NCBI GenBank assembly: GCA_025459125.1
Contig: JALORE010000017.1
Coordinates: 1 to 41,071 of the forward strand
Source: Planctomycetota bacterium
GTDB taxonomy: Bacteria > Planctomycetota > Phycisphaerae > Sedimentisphaerales > Anaerobacaceae
Direction of reading: 5' to 3'
Length of the DNA: 41,071 bases
The notes beneath the pieces were generated by a model that was not told the origin of the DNA, did not search any database, and saw nothing but the letters and a program-made list of their open reading frames with translations. The position numbers were made by a program, and so were the translations under genes. Below are positions 33,501-39,500 of this stretch, in pieces (the first letter of the stretch is position 1; every line of letters starts with the position of its first letter).

Positions 33501-36500
33501 GGTCGAGCGACAGATAGACACCATCGGTCCAGCGGGAGCCGCCGGTGGGGGTGGCCTCCGGGCCGAGGTTCGTGACGACGAATTCCACGTCGATGACCGT
33601 CCCGGCCGTGACCGTTTCCGGCGCCAGCAGGCCGGTCACCTGAAGATCCGGCCGCAGGTATAGCGAGACCACCAAGGGAGCGCCGGCCGTGCGTTCATTG
33701 TTGGTCTCGTCGGTCTCCACGATCTCCCGGCCGCTGGCCTCCTGGCTGGAATCCGTACGAACGTACACGTCATAAACGCCCTCGATGTGGGCGGGCAACC
33801 GGATCAGCTCGGTTCGCGTGTACGTATGGCCGGCCACGAGACCCCCGCGCCGGCGGTAGGTCCCCATGACGGTCGCGTGGCTCAGATCGCCCGCCGGGAC
33901 CAGCAGAATCGTGTCGTCCCAGTACTCGGTCAGGTCCTCCGGCCCGGCGTTGCGGACGGTCCAGGAGATCTCCAGCGTGTCGCTTTCCTTGGCGGTCGCG
34001 GGGGCCGTCACGTTCGTCACCGACAGATCCGCGACCGGCGGCGGCGGCACCGTAATCGAGACCGCCTCGGTCAGGCCGGTGTTGTTGTTCGTATAGATGA
34101 ATTCGTAGGGTCCGCCGGTCTGCACGACCAGGTAGTAGGTGCCGGCGGTCAGGTTGGAGGGCAGTGTCACGTCCACCGAACGCGTGTACGTAGCGCCCAC
34201 CGCCAAGGCTCCGGCGTGGGTGAACGACGAGATGAGCTGGCTGCCGGAGCCGTCGGGATGCGACGAGATGCGCACGGCATCGGACCAGGAAGTGCTGTCC
34301 GTCACACCGATGCCGCGGTTGGCCACGGTCCAGCTCACCGCCAGCGTCCGGCCGGTCTCCCCGCCGGGGTCCGCGACGGCCGCATCCACGACCAGGTCCG
34401 CGTAGGGCTGCCCCGCGATATCCACCAGATGCCCGGGATCGCCCACGTTCGCGCCCACGTCCGTATGCTCGTATACGACGCCGGTCGCATCGGCAACGAC
34501 GAAGAGATGGAAGCGCCCCTCCGTCGCGGCCGGCAGCATGATCACCTCGGTGCGGGTGTACGTCGTTCCCACCGGCATCAGGCCCGAGTGGGTGAATCCT
34601 CCCATGATCTTGTCGTTGCCGTTGCCACACACCGCGTCGGGGGACAGAATCACACGGTCGATCCAGGTGTCCACCCGGCCCGCCCCGGTCCCGAGGTTGC
34701 TCACCGTCCAGGAGACCGTGACATCGACCGGATCGCCGACGACGAGCTCCGGCGCGCCCACGTCGGAGATCGCCAGGTCGGCATAGGGCGCCAGGGCAAT
34801 GGTGACCGCTGCCGAGGCGCCGACGTTGTTGCCCTCCCCGGCCCCCTCCACGACCTGTCCGGAAGCGTCGGTTTGCACGAGAAGGTAGTACACGCCGTCC
34901 AGGCCTTCGGGCAGGGCCCTCGTCAGAGCGGCCGTGTAGGTCTCACCCCCGGCCAGGGCGCCGCTGTGCACCACCTGGCCCAGCAGCGTGTCACCTCCCC
35001 CCACGAGAACGTCACCGGACAGATACACCTTGTCGAGCCAGTCGCTCCCGCTGGGGCCCGAGGAAGCGTTGGCCCCGATCCAGCGGATTGTGACGGTGTC
35101 GCCCGACTGGTACGGCCCGGCGCCATCCACGGTCACGCTGTTCACGCGAAGATCGGGGTGCTGGACGGCTATCGTGGCGGCGGAAACACCGGCATTGTTG
35201 CCTTCCCCGTCGCGTTCGAAGACCTCGTTGCCGGCGTCCGTGACCACCACCAGGTAGTAGTCGCCGTCGGCCACTGTCGGCAGGACCAGGCTGCAGCTCA
35301 GCTCGATCGATTCGCCGGCCGGCAACCCGGCTTCGAAACGGAAGGTCCCCACGAGAATGGCCCCGGCCACAGTGCCGTCGGCCGAGAGGTAGACGCGGTC
35401 GTTCCAAGAGCCGGCGGGCGCGGCGCCCGGCCCGGCATTCGTGACCGTCCAAGCGATCGTCACCGGCTGGGCGATGACCGCCGCTGCCGGTCCGGCCACC
35501 GCCGTCACCGTCAGGTCCGCCACGGGCGATAGGACCACGCCCACCGGACCCGCGCTGATACCGGCGTTGTTGTCCTCCGCGGCGGGTTCCTGAACCTGAT
35601 TGTTGATGTCCGTCGCGACAAAGACGTAGTACAACCCGGCGGCCAGGTCCTGGGGCAAGTTGATCATCTGGGCTTGGCCGTAACTGCCGCCCGATGCCAG
35701 GGCTCCGCTGTGGTCGAAAGTGCCCAGCGACAGATCCCCGCCCAGGACGGTGTCTGCAGACAGGTACACCCTGTCCCGCCAGAAGGGCTGGGCGGTGGTC
35801 GCCGTGCCGGCATTGGTCACGCGCCAGGAGATGCGCACCGGCTGGCCCGTGCTGCCCGCGGCGTCGACCGCGACCGTATCGACGACCAGGTCCGCCGGCG
35901 GGGGAGCGTACTGGACGTCGATCGCCCCCTCGTACCGATTGTTGCCGCGCACGCGGTCGGGCACCTGACTGTTGGCATCGGTCACGATGAAGATCGTGTA
36001 GGTTCCGACGACCCCGAACGGCACGGCGCAGGACGCCACGCGCTCGTAGGTTGCCCCCGGCGCCAGAGCCGCGCTCGTGGTGAACGCGCCCAGGACAAGA
36101 TCGTCCGGATTGCCGAGATAGGGATCGAACGAGAGCACCGCTCGGTCCGTCCAGGGGGCCAGGGCCGCCGCGGCACCATTGTTCCGGACCGTCCAGCTCA
36201 CCGTCAGCAACTGGCCGTTGGAGACGGCCCCCGGCACTGCCGGGGACAGAATCGCCAGGTCGGGAAGTGCCTGCGTCAGGATGAACACGTACGCATCCTC
36301 GGCTTCTCCGAAGACCGCATCGCCGTCTTCGTTCATCGCATTGCCCACCAGGTCGCGCACGTCCGGGCCGATCCGGAATTCGTACGCGCCGCCGGCGCGT
36401 TGCTCGGCGAACGTGATGCGATACGTGAGATCGCCGGTCTTCTCCACAACCGCGATCGCGATCGACCCGCCGGGGCCGGTGAGCAGCACGTCCGCGGCGC

Positions 36501-39500
36501 CGAATGAGCCGCTCGCGAGCGGCTCGCTCCAGGTGAGAATCACCTGGGAGAAGAACTCCTCCACGAAGCCCGCCGGATCGGTCGAGACCGGCGCGGGCGC
36601 CAGGTTGTCGATCGTGAAGGAGCCTTCGTAGCGGTCTTCCAGGACCTCCCCGTCCGCCGCATCCCCATCCTGGTTCATGGGCACGCCGGCCAAATCGAGG
36701 ATGTGCGGACCCACGGTGAATTGGTACACGCCCGTGGCAGACTGAGGCTGGAAATGGACACGGTACGTGGTGCCGCCGAGGTACTGGATCGAGGTGACGC
36801 TGAACGAGCCGGCCGGGCCGGTCAGACGCACGTCGAGGGGCTCGAGAGTATCGGCCAGGATGGGCTCGCTGAACGTTACGTCAATGTATCCTACCGGTGC
36901 GGCGACGGTGTTTTGGGGTGTGTGCTCCGTGATCATGGCGCCGACACCGTCCACCGTGAACTCGAAGGCATAGCGGTCCTCCGGCTCACCCGTCGTGCCG
37001 TCCTGGTCCTGATCCATGAGGTTCCCACCGGGATCGGCGATCTCGGGGCCAACCAGGACCTGGTACAGGCCCTCCTGGGAGATGGTCGCGATATCGATCC
37101 GGTAGGTATTGCCGCCCAGGTCGGTCACCGCTGTCACACCGACCAGACCACGCGGCCCCAGCACCATTACGTCCGAGGCCGTGAAGCTGCCGGCCACGAC
37201 CGGCACGCCAAACGTCACCCGGAGATGGTCAATGGCTTGGGCGACCAGGAGGCCGGGCTCGTGCGCGACGATCCGCACCGGCTCCAGGGCCACCAGGAAG
37301 CTGCCCTCATAGCCGTCGACGCCGGCCTCGCCATTGGTCCCATTCTCATTCTGGTCCATCGCGTTGCCGGCCAGATCGGTGATATTGGGCCCGACGATCA
37401 ACGTGTAGGCGCCGTTGGCGGACTGGTAGTCGAAGGCGATCCGGAACGTCGCATCCGACTGCGGCGTGACCGCCAGAGGCAGGATTGCTCCGGCCGGCCC
37501 GCCGAGAACCACGTCGGCAGTCGAGAAGCTACCCTTCGCGACAGCTTCGGAGAAGGTCACGTCCACCCAATTCACCGCCGCCGTCAACTCGCCGGCGGGA
37601 GTCTTAGCAATCACCCTGGGCCCGGTGTAGTCCAGGATCACCGTGGCGACGTACACATCCTCCCCGGCCTCACCGTCGTGGCCGTCGCGGTCCTGATCGA
37701 GCCGGTAGCCGGACTGGGATGCAACCTCCGGCCCGATGCCGACCGTATAGGAGCCCGCCGCGGCCAGAGCTGTGTCAAAGGCGATGCGGTACGTCGTGGG
37801 CAGCACCTGGGTAATGGACGCGGCGGTGGCGGCCTGCGGGCCGCTGACCACGATGTCGGCCGGCGCGAAGGTCGAAAGGTCAAGGGGCACGGAGAAAACG
37901 ACGTCGAGACTGGCAACGGCGCTGTTGACCAAAACCGGACTGTGGCGGATGACAAAGGGGCCGAGGGGCAAGGTCGGCCGCAGTGCCAACCAGCCGGTGT
38001 AGTCCACCCAGTTACCGACCGGCACACCGGCAGGGTTGCTGTTGATGCGCCCGTCGCTCCCGTTGGGATCGTGCGGCCCGCCGGCATCGCCCCACCAGTT
38101 GCCTTGGGCGTTCACATGCGCGAAATCGTTGCCCGCGTAGCTGACCCCGGTGGTCAGGGAGGCAAAGGTGGAGCCCGCAATCGTGGCATTCTGGCCGCTC
38201 GCCACCGAGACGCCGGTTCCACTGGACAAAATGGCCATATTGGAGAGAAGGGCCGTTCCGTTCTCCACGTAGAGATCGTAGCTGCTGTTGTCGGCCAGAA
38301 CGCCCCCGTCCACCGTCAGGGTAGCGCCGTTTCTGACGGTCACGCCGCCGCTATCGCCCTCGCGGACCACGAGGCCCTGGGCCGCCGTATCGGCATCGAC
38401 GTAGAGGCTGCGCCGGTAGCCTGAGCCGTGATGCGGCGAGTAGTGATTGCCGGCATAGCGGACCTCGAAGTTGTTCAGGGTGGTGCCGACGCTGCCCGGG
38501 CCAATTTGAAGGTATTCCCAATCGCCCCTCTGCGGGCCGGTCGCCCCATCATGGAACGTATCGCCAAAGGCCGTATCGTCCCTGTGGGACGTGAAGATCA
38601 CCGGCTCCAGCGTCGTTCCGTCGACGGCGAGCGTCCCGTCGATCTGCACGACTTGGCCGTACCAGAGCTTGAGAACCACGCCCGGATCGAGGGTCAGCGT
38701 GGCCCCGGATCCCACCGTCAGGTTGCCGTCATTCAGCACGTACGGCATCGAGTCCACATTCCAGTGCCGGTCTTGCGTGATGGTGCCGCTGTCAGTCAGG
38801 AGGGCATCGTACCAGTTGTCAACGGAGGACAGGTCGGTCAGAACCGGATTGGCTCCCAGGCTGACGTGGAAGGCCCACCCCCGCGTCCCTTCCACCCGGA
38901 CGCCCTCCAGCGTGGGTGTGGCACCGTCTATTCTGACGGCGCTGGCATCGCCGTGCAGAACCTGAACGTTCCGAACCACCGCGCTGGTGCCGGCCAACTG
39001 CAGGGAATAGCGGTAACCGCTGCCATGGTGGGTGTAGTAATGGTTGCCGGCGTAGCGAATCTCGACAAATTCGAGCACGGAGGCATCCGACCCGGCGCTG
39101 AGATAGACCGCCTCCCAGTCACCCTCGGCCGGTCCATCGGCGGCGCCGTTGTTGTTGGAGTCGCCTCCGGCCGTGTCGTCTCGCCAACTGGTCAGAACGA
39201 TAGGTTTCGCCTCGGTCCCCACGGCCGTCAGGGTGCCGTAGACCTGAATCAGCTCCCCATTGGTGAACTTGATGACCTGGCCCGGTACGACGATCAGCTC
39301 CGACCCGCCGGGGATCGTCAGATCTCCCGACATCTCGATCGGCAGCCCGCCCGCGTCCCACGTCCGGTCGCCGGGCAGTGTGCCGCCCTGGATCACCAGC
39401 CGATCCCCGCCCGTCTGGACAGCCTTGAGGCCGACCAATGTGGCGTCGGCAGCCAGATCCATCCAGAAGGCATCGTGCCGCGCGTTCTCCACGTAGATCT

